This document shows, piece after piece, positions 26,563 to 34,465 of a DNA stretch of 53,328 bases (positions within the stretch are counted from its first letter, which is position 1; the number at the start of each line of letters is the position of its first letter). Under the pieces are notes generated by a model that worked only from the letters and a program-made list of their open reading frames with translations, ran no database searches and was not told the DNA's origin. A program made the position numbers and the translations under genes. The stretch is from Streptomyces acidicola. Its GTDB lineage: Bacteria > Actinomycetota > Actinomycetes > Streptomycetales > Streptomycetaceae. The stretch is from positions 1-53,328 of the forward strand of contig NZ_VMNX01000033.1 of NCBI RefSeq assembly GCF_009377235.1. The letters are read 5' to 3'.

Positions 26563-28431
26563 TCAGTCGTCTTCGTTGTCGCCGAAGTCGGGGCGGACGT
26601 CCCGGGCGGCCATGATCTCGTCGTTGGAGGTGCCGGCGGCGACCATCGGCCACACCATCGCGTCCTCGTGGACGATGAAGTCGATGACGACCGGGCGGTC
26701 GTTGATCGAGTTCGCCTCCTCGATCACCTTGTCCAGCTCGTCCGGGGACTCGCAGCGGATCGCATGGCAGCCCATGGCCTCCGACAGCTTCACGAAGTCG
26801 GGGACGCGGGTGCCGGCGCTCGGCTGCTTGCCGTCGGCCTCGGGGCCGCTGTGCAGGACGGTGTTGGAGTAGCGCTGGTTGTAGAACAGGGTCTGCCACT
26901 GGCGGACCATCCCGAGGGCGCCGTTGTTGATGATGGCGACCTTGATCGGGATGTTGTTCAGGGCGCAGGTGGTGAGCTCCTGGTTGGTCATCTGGAAGCA
27001 GCCGTCGCCGTCGATCGCCCAGACGGCCCGGTCCGGCGTCCCGGCCTTGGCGCCCATCGCGGCGGGCACCGCGTACCCCATTGTCCCGGCGCCGCCGGAG
27101 TTCAGCCAGGTCGCGGGCTTGTCGTACTGGATGAAGTGGGCGGCCCACATCTGGTGCTGGCCGACGCCCGCCGCGAAGATCGTGCCCTCCGGGGCGAGTT
27201 GGCCGATGCGCTCGATGACCTGCTGCGGGGAGAGCGAGCCGTTGCCCGGCTGGTCGTAGCCGAGCGGGTAGGTCTCGCGCCAGCGGTTCAGGTCGGTCCA
27301 CCAGGCTGCGTACCTTGGCCCGGCGGCCTCACCCTGCTGGCCCTCGCTGTGCTCCTTCTGAACGGCCTGAATCAGGTCGGCGATGACCTCGCGGGCGTCA
27401 CCGACGATCGGCACGTCGGCGGCGCGGTTCTTGCCGATCTCGGCCGGGTCGATGTCGGCGTGGACGATCTTGGCGTACGGGGCGAAGCTGTCCAGCTTGC
27501 CGGTGACGCGGTCGTCGAAGCGGGCGCCGAGGGCGACGATCAGGTCGGCCTTCTGCAGCGCGGTGACGGCGGTGACCGAACCGTGCATGCCCGGCATTCC
27601 CACGTGCAGCGGGTGGCTGTCGGGGAACGCGCCAAGCGCCATCAGGGTGGTGGTGACGGGCGCTCCGGTGAGTTCCGCGAGGACCTTCAACTCGGCGGTG
27701 GCGCGGGACTTGAGGACACCGCCGCCGACGTACAGGACCGGCCGCTTGGCGGCGGTGATCAGCTTGGCGGCCTCGCGGATCTGCTTGGCGTGCGGCTTGG
27801 TGACGGGCCGGTAGCCGGGCAGGTCCATGACGGGCGGCCAGGAGAAGGTGGTCTGCGCCTGGAGGGCGTCCTTGGCGATGTCGACCAGGACCGGGCCCGG
27901 GCGGCCGGTGGAGGCGATGTGGAACGCCTGCGCGATCACCCGCGGAATGTCCTCGGCCTTGGTGACCAGGAAGTTGTGCTTGGTGACCGGCATCGTGATG
28001 CCGACGATGTCCGCCTCCTGGAAGGCGTCCGTGCCGATCGCCTTGGAGGCGACCTGCCCGGTGATCGCGACCAGCGGCACGGAGTCCATGTGCGCGTCCG
28101 CGATCGGGGTCACCAGGTTGGTGGCGCCCGGGCCGGACGTCGCCATGCACACCCCGACCTTGCCGGTGGCCTGCGCGTAACCGGTGGCCGCGTGGCCTGC
28201 GCCCTGCTCGTGACGGACCAGCACATGGCGCACCCGAGTGGAGTCCATCAGCGGGTCGTAGGCCGGAAGGATGGCGCCCCCGGGAATGCCGAATACCGTC
28301 TCGGCCCCGACCTCCTCGAGCGAGCGGATGAGGGACTGCGCGCCCGTCACGTGCTCGACGGTGGTGGACTGCTGTCCTCCGGATCGGGGCCGCGGCTGCG
28401 GATGGTGGGCCCCGGTGGCCTGCTCGGTCAT
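26563..28431 (-). CDS. ilvB: Acetolactate synthase large (catalytic) subunit
   Basis: TPP/FAD/Mg enzyme that makes acetolactate or acetohydroxybutyrate, the common first step for Val/Leu and Ile. The 622-aa product has the TPP-dependent enzyme fold: catalytic-Glu region [41 protein letters not shown]-binding middle domain, and the TPP/Mg motif [15 protein letters not shown] through [17 protein letters not shown] 28431 lies 69 bp after the attenuator stem. First gene of ilvBNC; controlled by the leader peptide and attenuator upstream. Confidence 0.97.
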   Translation of the reverse strand: MTEQATGAHHPQPRPRSGGQQSTTVEHVTGAQSLIRSLEEVGAETVFGIPGGAILPAYDPLMDSTRVRHVLVRHEQGAGHAATGYAQATGKVGVCMATSGPGATNLVTPIADAHMDSVPLVAITGQVASKAIGTDAFQEADIVGITMPVTKHNFLVTKAEDIPRVIAQAFHIASTGRPGPVLVDIAKDALQAQTTFSWPPVMDLPGYRPVTKPHAKQIREAAKLITAAKRPVLYVGGGVLKSRATAELKVLAELTGAPVTTTLMALGAFPDSHPLHVGMPGMHGSVTAVTALQKADLIVALGARFDDRVTGKLDSFAPYAKIVHADIDPAEIGKNRAADVPIVGDAREVIADLIQAVQKEHSEGQQGEAAGPRYAAWWTDLNRWRETYPLGYDQPGNGSLSPQQVIERIGQLAPEGTIFAAGVGQHQMWAAHFIQYDKPATWLNSGGAGTMGYAVPAAMGAKAGTPDRAVWAIDGDGCFQMTNQELTTCALNNIPIKVAIINNGALGMVRQWQTLFYNQRYSNTVLHSGPEADGKQPSAGTRVPDFVKLSEAMGCHAIRCESPDELDKVIEEANSINDRPVVIDFIVHEDAMVWPMVAAGTSNDEIMAARDVRPDFGDNEDD

Positions 28432-28499
28432 CGGCTTCTCTTCTCGATGCTGAGGGTTTTTGCGAGGTTTGTTCGGTGTGCGACAGGTGCCTGTGCAAC

Positions 28500-28533
28500 A
28501 AAAAACCCCTCGTGCCGTGAGGCAAGCGAGGGG
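28500..28533 (-). promoter_or_regulatory. ilvB transcription attenuator
   Basis: On the minus strand CCCCTCG (28533-28527) pairs with CGAGGGG (28512-28506), followed by six U residues: an intrinsic terminator between the leader peptide and ilvB. Pairing can be extended through inner bases (CTTGCCTCACGGCA). The layout is that of classical amino-acid attenuation. Confidence 0.85.
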
Positions 28534-28589
28534 AGCGCGCCGGATACGGTCGCTGGGGGTTCCGGTTGATCCTCCGGTGGGCCCCAGCT

Positions 28590-28631
28590 TCAGCCGACGC
28601 GCTTTCCAAGTACGAGAATTCGGGTGCGCAT
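28590..28631 (-). CDS. ilvB leader peptide ([13 protein letters not shown])
   Basis: ATG 28631 to TGA 28590 encodes 13 residues with consecutive Ile-Leu-Val-Leu codons (ATT CTC GTA CTT), i.e. all three branched-chain amino acids, a known actinomycete ilvB leader pattern. It begins only 9 nt after a good -10, so the leader is translated from a near-leaderless transcript. Ribosome stalling here would prevent the attenuator stem from ending transcription. Confidence 0.88.
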   Translation of the reverse strand: MRTRILVLGKRVG

Positions 28632-28640
28632 GGCACAGAC

Positions 28641-28668
28641 CCTCTACCCGCCACGCACCACGTGTCAA
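28641..28668 (-). promoter_or_regulatory. ilvB promoter
   Basis: Minus strand TTGACA (28668-28663), 16-nt spacer, TAGAGG (28646-28641). The predicted transcription start is at or just before the leader-peptide ATG. Confidence 0.7.
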
Positions 28669-28835
28669 GTGGGTGGGACGGGAGTCTCATTATGTGAGCT
28701 GAAGGGCGTACGGCCTCCGTGAACTGCGGGCACTCCACTGGTGTACACCCCTCGCTCCCCCTCTCTCCGGCTCGTTCATCTCCGGGGCGCCACCGTCGGT
28801 GTCGAGGCCACGACCGTGCTCGGCTCTTCGGGCCG

Positions 28836-31800
28836 CTAGGCGGTCGCGCCCTCGACTCCGACGCGCCCCGTCGACTCTCGGACGCTGCCCGCGAACACGG
28901 GCTCCGCCGGTCCGTGGGGAACCGGACAGTGCCCCGTGGCCAGCGCCCGGCGCAGCCGGTACTCGTCCAGCGGCGCGGAGAAGGCCGCCCCCTGTCCGTG
29001 GGTGCAGCCCATCGCGCGCAGGGCGATCACCTGCTCGGGGAGGTCCACCCCGTCCGCGAGCGACTGCACGCCCAGGTCGCCCGCGATCCGCAGCAGCCCA
29101 CTGGTGATCGTGTGCAGCCGCGGTGACTCGACGATCCCCTCGACCAGACCGCGGTCGAGTTTGAGGATGTCCACGGGGAGGCGCTGCAGCGCCGTCATCG
29201 CCTCGTGGCCACTGCCGAACCCGTCCAGGGCGATCCGGACACCGAGCCGCCGGAGGGTGCTCAGCCGGCGCTCCAGATCGTCCAGACAGAGGCGAGCGTC
29301 GAGGTCCGCCAGCTCGATCACCAGGGCGCCGGAGGGGAGTCCGTGGCGGGTCAGGAGCGCCTCGATGGAACCGGCGGGCAGAGAGCGGTCCAGCAGACGC
29401 CGGGCGCGCATCCGGACGGTCACCGGCACGCCGACTCCGGCCGCGGTGCGCTCGGCGGCCTGCTCGATGGCCTCCTCCAGCAACCAGCGGTCCAGCTCGG
29501 CGGTCCTGTCGCTGTCCTCGGAGACCCGCAGGAACTCGGCGGGGGTGAACAGGACCCCCTGGGAGGAGCGCCAGCGGGCCTCGGCCGTCACCGATGTGAT
29601 CCGGCCGCTCTGGAGCGCCACGACGGGCTGGTGCAGCAGCGTGAACTCGCCGTCGCGCAGGGCTGCGCGCAGCCGTGTGGCCAGCTCGGCCTTCCGTACG
29701 ACGTCCTGCTGCATCTGTGGGGCGTACAGCTCGACGCGGCCCTTGCCGGAGGCCTTGGCGCGGTACATGGCGAGGTCGGCGTTGCGCAGCAGCTCGCCCG
29801 CGCCGAGGCCCGGCTCGGCGAAGGCGACACCGATGGAGGCGGCCACCCGCACGTCGTTGCCGTCGATGATGTACGGCTGGGAGAGGGTGACCCGGAGCCG
29901 GTCGGCGAGCTCGAAGATGTGCCGCTCGCGTGCGGCGCGGTCGCGGGTGTTGTCGCCCACGATGAGGGCCGCGAACTCGTCGCCGCCCAGGCGGGAGGCT
30001 GTGTCCCCCTGCCGGACCGCGTCATGGAGTCTGCGGGCGGCCTGGATCAGCAGCTCGTCGCCGGCCTGGTGGCCGATCGTGTCGTTGACGGCCTTGAAGC
30101 CGTCGAGGTCGATGAAGAGGACCGCCGTGTTGCGCAGGGCGACGCCCCGGTCGGTGGCGCGGCGGCCGGACAGTGCCTGCTGCACGCGCTTGGTGAACAG
30201 TGCGCGGTTGGGCAGGTCGGTGAGGGGGTCGTGCTCGGCGTTGTGCTGGAGTTGCGCCTGGAGGCGCACCCTTTCGGTCACGTCCCGGCTGTTGAAGATG
30301 AGGCCGCCGTGGTGGCGGTTGACCGTCGATTCCACGTTCAGCCAGGCGCCGTAGCCGGACTTGAAGCGGCACTCGATGCGGGTGGTGGCCTCTTCGAGGG
30401 GGCTGGCGGCGAGGAAGCGGCGTACTTCGTGCACCACGCAGCCCAGGTCCTCCGGGTGGATGAGCGAGGCGAGTTCGGTCCCGACGAGGTCCTCGGCGGG
30501 GCGACCGTACACACCGGCGGCGGCCGGGCTGACGTACCTCAGGATGCCGCTGGGGGCGGCGATCATGATGACGTCGCTGGAGCCCTGCACCAGGGAGCGG
30601 AAGTGGTTCTCCTTCTGGGCCAGCTCCTGGGTGAGGGTGATGTTGTCGAGGAGCATGATGCCCTGGCGTACGACGAGGGCGAGCACGACGGTGCAGGCGG
30701 TGATGAGCACCACGCGGTCGACGCTGCGGCCGTTGAGCACGTTGTAGAGGATGCCCAGGGTGCAGACGGCGGCGGCCAGGTAGGGAGTCAGCGCGGACAG
30801 TGATCCGGCGATCGGACGGGGGGCCGGGCAGCGACTGAGCCCTACTCCCTGGAGGAGCATGTGCACATGTCCTCCCTGGTGTCCGTCGTGCCGGTCTGCT
30901 TCGGGTCGTTGCGCTTCGTGCCGTGGGGTTTCGTGCCGTACGGTTTCCTGCCGTTTGGTCTCGTGTCGCTGCCCTGGGATGTGCTCGTGCACCACGCGCG
31001 TGTGCCCGTCCGTGGTGTGCGGGGCCGCGGTGCCCCTGGCGGTGTGGTGGCTGTCGGCGGCCGGCCGGCCGCGTCGGTGGCTGACCCAGGGGGCGTACGC
31101 GAGGAGCAGCGAGCCCGCGAACCAGCCCGCGTCGAGGAGCTGGCCGGAGCGGTAGCTGTTGTGCAGCAGGGGTGAGGTGAACAGGGCGTCGCACATCACG
31201 GTGAGCGCAAGGGCGCCGATCGCGGTGTTCACCGCGGAGCGGTTGACCGCCGAGCGCCGGAAGTGCAGTGCGAGCACCATGCTGACGAGGGCGATGTCGA
31301 GGAGCGGGTAGGCGAGCGAGAGCGCCGTGTGCGCGACGTCGCCGTCGTCCTTCGCGGCCTGCGCGAGTGCCAGGCTCCAGGAGAGCGTGACCAGTGAGCC
31401 ACCGATCAGCCAGGCGTCCAGCGCCAGGCAGACCCAGCCGGCCTTGGTCACGGGCCTCTTGGCCAGGACGAGCAGGCCGACGATGGCGGGCGGCGCGAAG
31501 CACAGGAAGAACAGGTCGGCATAGCTCGGGTCGGGCATGGGCCGGCGCAGCACGACCTCGTACCAGCCCCAGACCAGGTTGCCGAGCGCCGCCATCATGG
31601 AGGACAGCGCGAACAGCAGCCATGCGGGTCGAAAGCGGCTGCGGCGGCTGCGCGCGTAGCGGAAGCAGGACACGGCCGCGGCGATCGCGGCGGCGCTCAG
31701 CCCGAAGTCGCCCATGATGAGCGCCATGTACGGCGAGCCCCAGCCGAAGGCGGCGCCGACGGCGTATCCCGCGCACACCAGGGCCAGCACGAGCTGCGAG

Positions 31801-31919
31801 CGCACGCTTGTCACGGAGCCGCCGCGCAGGGCCGGCTCGCCGGTCGGCTGGGGGCTCGTCAGCGACTGTGCCCGCAGCATCGGGTTGAGCGTGGTGACGG
31901 ACGACGACCGGGCGCTCAC
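28836..31919 (-). CDS. Membrane PAS-GGDEF-EAL protein with degenerate EAL
   Basis: The 1027-aa product has a putative cyclic-di-GMP role. About eight hydrophobic segments (40-280), a His/Arg/Glu-rich linker (about 295-355) and two or more further membrane segments (about 365-420) precede a PAS domain (about 435-545), a GGDEF domain with intact LGGDEF (about 645) and I-site RQGD five residues before it, and an EAL-like domain. In the latter the key motifs are altered: EAR for EAL (about 776), VRMR where VNxS is expected, DGFGSG for DDFGTG, ADGVD for AEGVE. The likely activity is therefore cyclase only, or an inactive EAL sensor. GTG 31919 has GGAGAGG upstream. It corresponds by position to S. 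coelicolor SCO5511, one of the cdg genes; I do not assign a symbol. Confidence 0.88.
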   Translation of the reverse strand: MSARSSSVTTLNPMLRAQSLTSPQPTGEPALRGGSVTSVRSQLVLALVCAGYAVGAAFGWGSPYMALIMGDFGLSAAAIAAAVSCFRYARSRRSRFRPAWLLFALSSMMAALGNLVWGWYEVVLRRPMPDPSYADLFFLCFAPPAIVGLLVLAKRPVTKAGWVCLALDAWLIGGSLVTLSWSLALAQAAKDDGDVAHTALSLAYPLLDIALVSMVLALHFRRSAVNRSAVNTAIGALALTVMCDALFTSPLLHNSYRSGQLLDAGWFAGSLLLAYAPWVSHRRGRPAADSHHTARGTAAPHTTDGHTRVVHEHIPGQRHETKRQETVRHETPRHEAQRPEADRHDGHQGGHVHMLLQGVGLSRCPAPRPIAGSLSALTPYLAAAVCTLGILYNVLNGRSVDRVVLITACTVVLALVVRQGIMLLDNITLTQELAQKENHFRSLVQGSSDVIMIAAPSGILRYVSPAAAGVYGRPAEDLVGTELASLIHPEDLGCVVHEVRRFLAASPLEEATTRIECRFKSGYGAWLNVESTVNRHHGGLIFNSRDVTERVRLQAQLQHNAEHDPLTDLPNRALFTKRVQQALSGRRATDRGVALRNTAVLFIDLDGFKAVNDTIGHQAGDELLIQAARRLHDAVRQGDTASRLGGDEFAALIVGDNTRDRAARERHIFELADRLRVTLSQPYIIDGNDVRVAASIGVAFAEPGLGAGELLRNADLAMYRAKASGKGRVELYAPQMQQDVVRKAELATRLRAALRDGEFTLLHQPVVALQSGRITSVTAEARWRSSQGVLFTPAEFLRVSEDSDRTAELDRWLLEEAIEQAAERTAAGVGVPVTVRMRARRLLDRSLPAGSIEALLTRHGLPSGALVIELADLDARLCLDDLERRLSTLRRLGVRIALDGFGSGHEAMTALQRLPVDILKLDRGLVEGIVESPRLHTITSGLLRIAGDLGVQSLADGVDLPEQVIALRAMGCTHGQGAAFSAPLDEYRLRRALATGHCPVPHGPAEPVFAGSVRESTGRVGVEGATA
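30897..30975 (-). repeat. 15-bp tandem repeats encoding a pentapeptide linker
   Basis: Inside the GGDEF gene, 15-bp units are repeated about five times with drift (plus strand variants of GGTTTCGTGCCGTAC). They encode the pentapeptides RHETK, RQETV, RHETP, RHEAQ, RPEAD in a row. The linker lies between two membrane blocks. Confidence 0.75.
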
Positions 31920-32294
31920 CGGACCTCTCCCATCCGTGCCGCTCCTGCGTCCCGCTGGTACCGGGACGCCGGATGCGTGTGCCGCCTACGGCTGCTGTGC
32001 CTGCTGTGGTGATGGCCGTGACCGCGCTGACCCTGTCTGGCCGTCGCGCCCTGCAGGGGTCGCCGTCGACGGCCCCGCCGCGTCGGATCGTTCGTCCATA
32101 GGCCGTGCATCGCCCGTCGCCCCCCTCGCAGTCGCATTCCTTCCCCGGCGCCGAACGGTGCGCGGCGCAACCCCTGTCGGGACGATACACCAGTCTCGTC
32201 ACTCAGGGACATAGTCGCTCTACGCTCCGTGACGAACAGCGGCGATACGGACACCATCCGCATCCGGGGGACTGCGGAGGGTGCCCGAAGTGGA
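31920..32294. other. Region upstream of the GGDEF-EAL gene
   Basis: 375 bp without a supported gene. Contains a candidate BldD-like site (32220-32232) and probably the promoter of the GGDEF-EAL gene. A 115-codon minus-strand frame ends overlapping the GTG start but is low-complexity and has no recognisable protein character. Confidence 0.45.
32220..32232. promoter_or_regulatory. Candidate BldD-like box
   Basis: CTACGCTCCGTGA resembles the palindromic BldD consensus TNACNCWGNGTNA with two mismatches. BldD, the c-di-GMP-binding master regulator, is known to control several Streptomyces cdg genes. The site lies about 300 bp upstream of the GGDEF-EAL start. Weak call made by eye. Confidence 0.25.
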
Positions 32295-33248
32295 TTAGTC
32301 GTCGGCCGTATCGCCCGTCATAAGGACCACGTTTCGCAGCGGCTGCCGGTTCACGAATCGATTCAACTGGTCCGCCAGAAGCCTCGTCGCGCGGGGCAGG
32401 AAGGCGGACGTCGGGCCGCCGACATGAGGGCTGATGAGCACGCCGGGCGCGTGCCACAAGGGATGTCCCTTGGGCAGCGGCTCGGGATCGGTGACGTCAA
32501 GGGCCGCGGTGATGCGCCCGCTCTCCAGCTCGGCGAGGAGCGCCTCGGTGTCGACGACGGGTCCGCGCGCGACGTTCACGAGCAGCGCTCCGTCCTTCAT
32601 GCGGGCCAGGAATTCGGCGTTCACCAGGCCGCGTGTGCTCTCCGTGAGGGGCGTCGACAGGACGACGACGTCCGCTTCGGGCAGCAGGGAGGGCAGTTCG
32701 GTGAGCGGGTGCACCGGTCCGCGTGCCGTGGTGCGTTCTGAGCGCGCGACGCGCGCCACCCGCGCGAGTTCAAAAGGTGCGAGCCGGTCCTCGATGGCGG
32801 CACCGATCGAGCCGTACCCCACGATGAGTACGGTCTTGTCGGCCAGCGCCGGGCGGAACCCGCTCCGCCACTCCTGACGCTCCTGCCCGCGTACGAAGTC
32901 GGGGACGCCCCGCAGCGAGGCGAGTATCAGCGTGAGGGTGAGCTCGGCCGTGCTCGTCTCGTGCACCCCGCGCGCGTTGCACAGCCGCACGCCGGGGCGC
33001 AGGTGCTTCAGGCCCGGCTCGACGTGGTCGATGCCCGCGGAGAGCGTCTGCACGACCTGGACGGAGGTCATGTCGGGCAGCGGCCGCTGGGAGATCGCGG
33101 GTGCCTTCATATAGGGCACGACGTAAAAGACACACTCGCCCGGATCACCGGGAAACTCCTGGTCACCATCCCAATAGAGGTAGTTGGGCCCATCAGGGAG
33201 CCCTTCGATCTCGTCGGCGCCGAACGGAAGCCACACGTCACCAGTCAT
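32295..33248 (-). CDS. D-isomer-specific 2-hydroxyacid dehydrogenase
   Basis: The 317-aa product has the NAD(P) Rossmann motif VLIVGYGSIGAAIEDRL, the substrate Arg in LVNVARGPVVDTEALLAEL, the catalytic Glu region ALDVTDPEPLPKGHPLW and His in ISPHVGGPT. It probably reduces a 2-oxo acid (glyoxylate/hydroxypyruvate or a similar compound); the substrate cannot be read. ATG 33248 is the first in-frame start; the best ribosome site, AGGAGG, is 20 nt away inside a perfect hairpin. Divergent from the aldo/keto reductase. Confidence 0.85.
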   Translation of the reverse strand: MTGDVWLPFGADEIEGLPDGPNYLYWDGDQEFPGDPGECVFYVVPYMKAPAISQRPLPDMTSVQVVQTLSAGIDHVEPGLKHLRPGVRLCNARGVHETSTAELTLTLILASLRGVPDFVRGQERQEWRSGFRPALADKTVLIVGYGSIGAAIEDRLAPFELARVARVARSERTTARGPVHPLTELPSLLPEADVVVLSTPLTESTRGLVNAEFLARMKDGALLVNVARGPVVDTEALLAELESGRITAALDVTDPEPLPKGHPLWHAPGVLISPHVGGPTSAFLPRATRLLADQLNRFVNRQPLRNVVLMTGDTADD

Positions 33249-33252
33249 GCCA

Positions 33253-33274
33253 AGGAGGCTATGCGAAGCCTCCT
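33253..33274. promoter_or_regulatory. Perfect inverted repeat just upstream of hydroxyacid dehydrogenase start
   Basis: AGGAGGCT-atgcga-AGCCTCCT, 8-bp arms, 6-bp loop, ending 5 bp from the ATG at 33248. On the minus-strand mRNA one arm carries AGGAGG, so folding would hide the ribosome site. As DNA it could equally be an operator for the divergent pair. Confidence 0.5.
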
Positions 33275-33323
33275 GAGCCTCATTGGTTAGTTTGGGGTGC
33301 CAGGAGAGGGAGGATAAGGCCAG

Positions 33324-34322
33324 GTGGAGCGCAGGACGATCGGCGCGGCGGCGCTCGCGGTGGGGGCGGTGGGGCTCGGGTGCATGCCGATGAGCTGGGC
33401 GTACTGCGGGTCGCGGCAGCGGGGTGACGAGTCGCTCCGAGCGCTGCACCGTGCGCTCGACCTGGGCTCCACGCTCCTGGACACGGCCGACATGTACGGG
33501 CCGTTCACGAACGAGCTCCTGGTGGGCCGGGTTCTGAAGGAACGCCGCGCGGATGCCTTCGTGTCGACGAAGGTCGGCCTGCTGGTCGGCGAGCAGCACA
33601 TCGTGGCGAACGGCCGCCCCGGTTATGTGAAGCGCGCCTGTGACGCCTCCCTCCGCCGCCTCCAGACGGACGTCATCGACCTCTACCAACTGCACCGCGC
33701 GGACCCGGAGGTGCCGGTCGAGGAGACCTGGGGCGCGATGGCGGAGCTCGTCCGGGCGGGGAAGGTGCGGGCGTTGGGCCTGAGCGCGGTGGGAGCGAGG
33801 GCCGCGCGCCGGGCCGGGGCGGGGCTGCACGACGGGACGATCCGCCAGCTGGAGCGTGTCCAGCAGGTCTTCCCGGTCAGCGCGGTCCAGGCGGAACTGT
33901 CGGTGTGGTCGCCCGACGCCCTCGACGCGCTCCTTCCCTGGTGCACGGCACACGGCGTGGGCTTCCTCGCTGCGATGCCCCTGGGCAACGGTTTCCTCAC
34001 CGGCACGCTGACGCCGGGCGAGGGCTTCGAACCCGATGACATGCGCGCCCGGCACCCTCGTTTCACGGCCGAGATGATGGCGGCCAACCAGCCGATCGTG
34101 GCGGGGTTGCGCAGGGTGGCGGCACGTCATGGCGATCTGGTGACCCCGGCCCACGTGGCCATCGCCTGGGTGCTCGCCCAGGGGGCCCACGTCGTACCGG
34201 TCCCCGGCACCAAGCAGGAGCGCTGGGTGGCGGAGAACGCGTCCGCCGGCGATCTCCGCCTGTCCCCGGAGGACCTGGCAGAGCTCGCGGCGCTGCCGGC
34301 GGCGCAGGGTTCCTGGGACTGA
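33324..34322 (+). CDS. Aldo/keto reductase
   Basis: The 332-aa NADPH-dependent oxidoreductase is a TIM barrel with the catalytic tetrad visible: Asp and Tyr in LLDTADMYGP, Lys in FVSTKVGL and His in LYQLHRADP. The nucleotide-site segment VVPVPGTKQERWVAENASA is near the C-terminus. It resembles the YajO/IolS-type AKR group; the physiological carbonyl is unknown. Start GTG 33324 with GGAGG upstream. Divergent from the hydroxyacid dehydrogenase, so the two oxidoreductases may share control. Confidence 0.9.
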   Translation: MERRTIGAAALAVGAVGLGCMPMSWAYCGSRQRGDESLRALHRALDLGSTLLDTADMYGPFTNELLVGRVLKERRADAFVSTKVGLLVGEQHIVANGRPGYVKRACDASLRRLQTDVIDLYQLHRADPEVPVEETWGAMAELVRAGKVRALGLSAVGARAARRAGAGLHDGTIRQLERVQQVFPVSAVQAELSVWSPDALDALLPWCTAHGVGFLAAMPLGNGFLTGTLTPGEGFEPDDMRARHPRFTAEMMAANQPIVAGLRRVAARHGDLVTPAHVAIAWVLAQGAHVVPVPGTKQERWVAENASAGDLRLSPEDLAELAALPAAQGSWD

Positions 34323-34465
34323 GGGCACAGGTCCCGAAGAGGCTCTCGGTGGCCGTCCGGGACAGGGTTCCGGTTGAAAAGTTGTCTTGATCCGCCGGAG
34401 CTGGAACCTGTGGGGCGTTCGCGGTGTAAGAACAGTAGTGGCTCCGCGTCGAAGGGATCTTGATC

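Noticed and set aside
30897..30975. CRISPR-like array
   Set aside because: The 15-bp units are contiguous coding repeats without spacers, within the GGDEF gene.
31916..32263. 115-codon minus-strand frame whose stop overlaps the GGDEF-EAL start (GTGA)
   Set aside because: The overlap is suggestive of coupling, but the product is low-complexity Arg/His/Gly with no ribosome site or family character.
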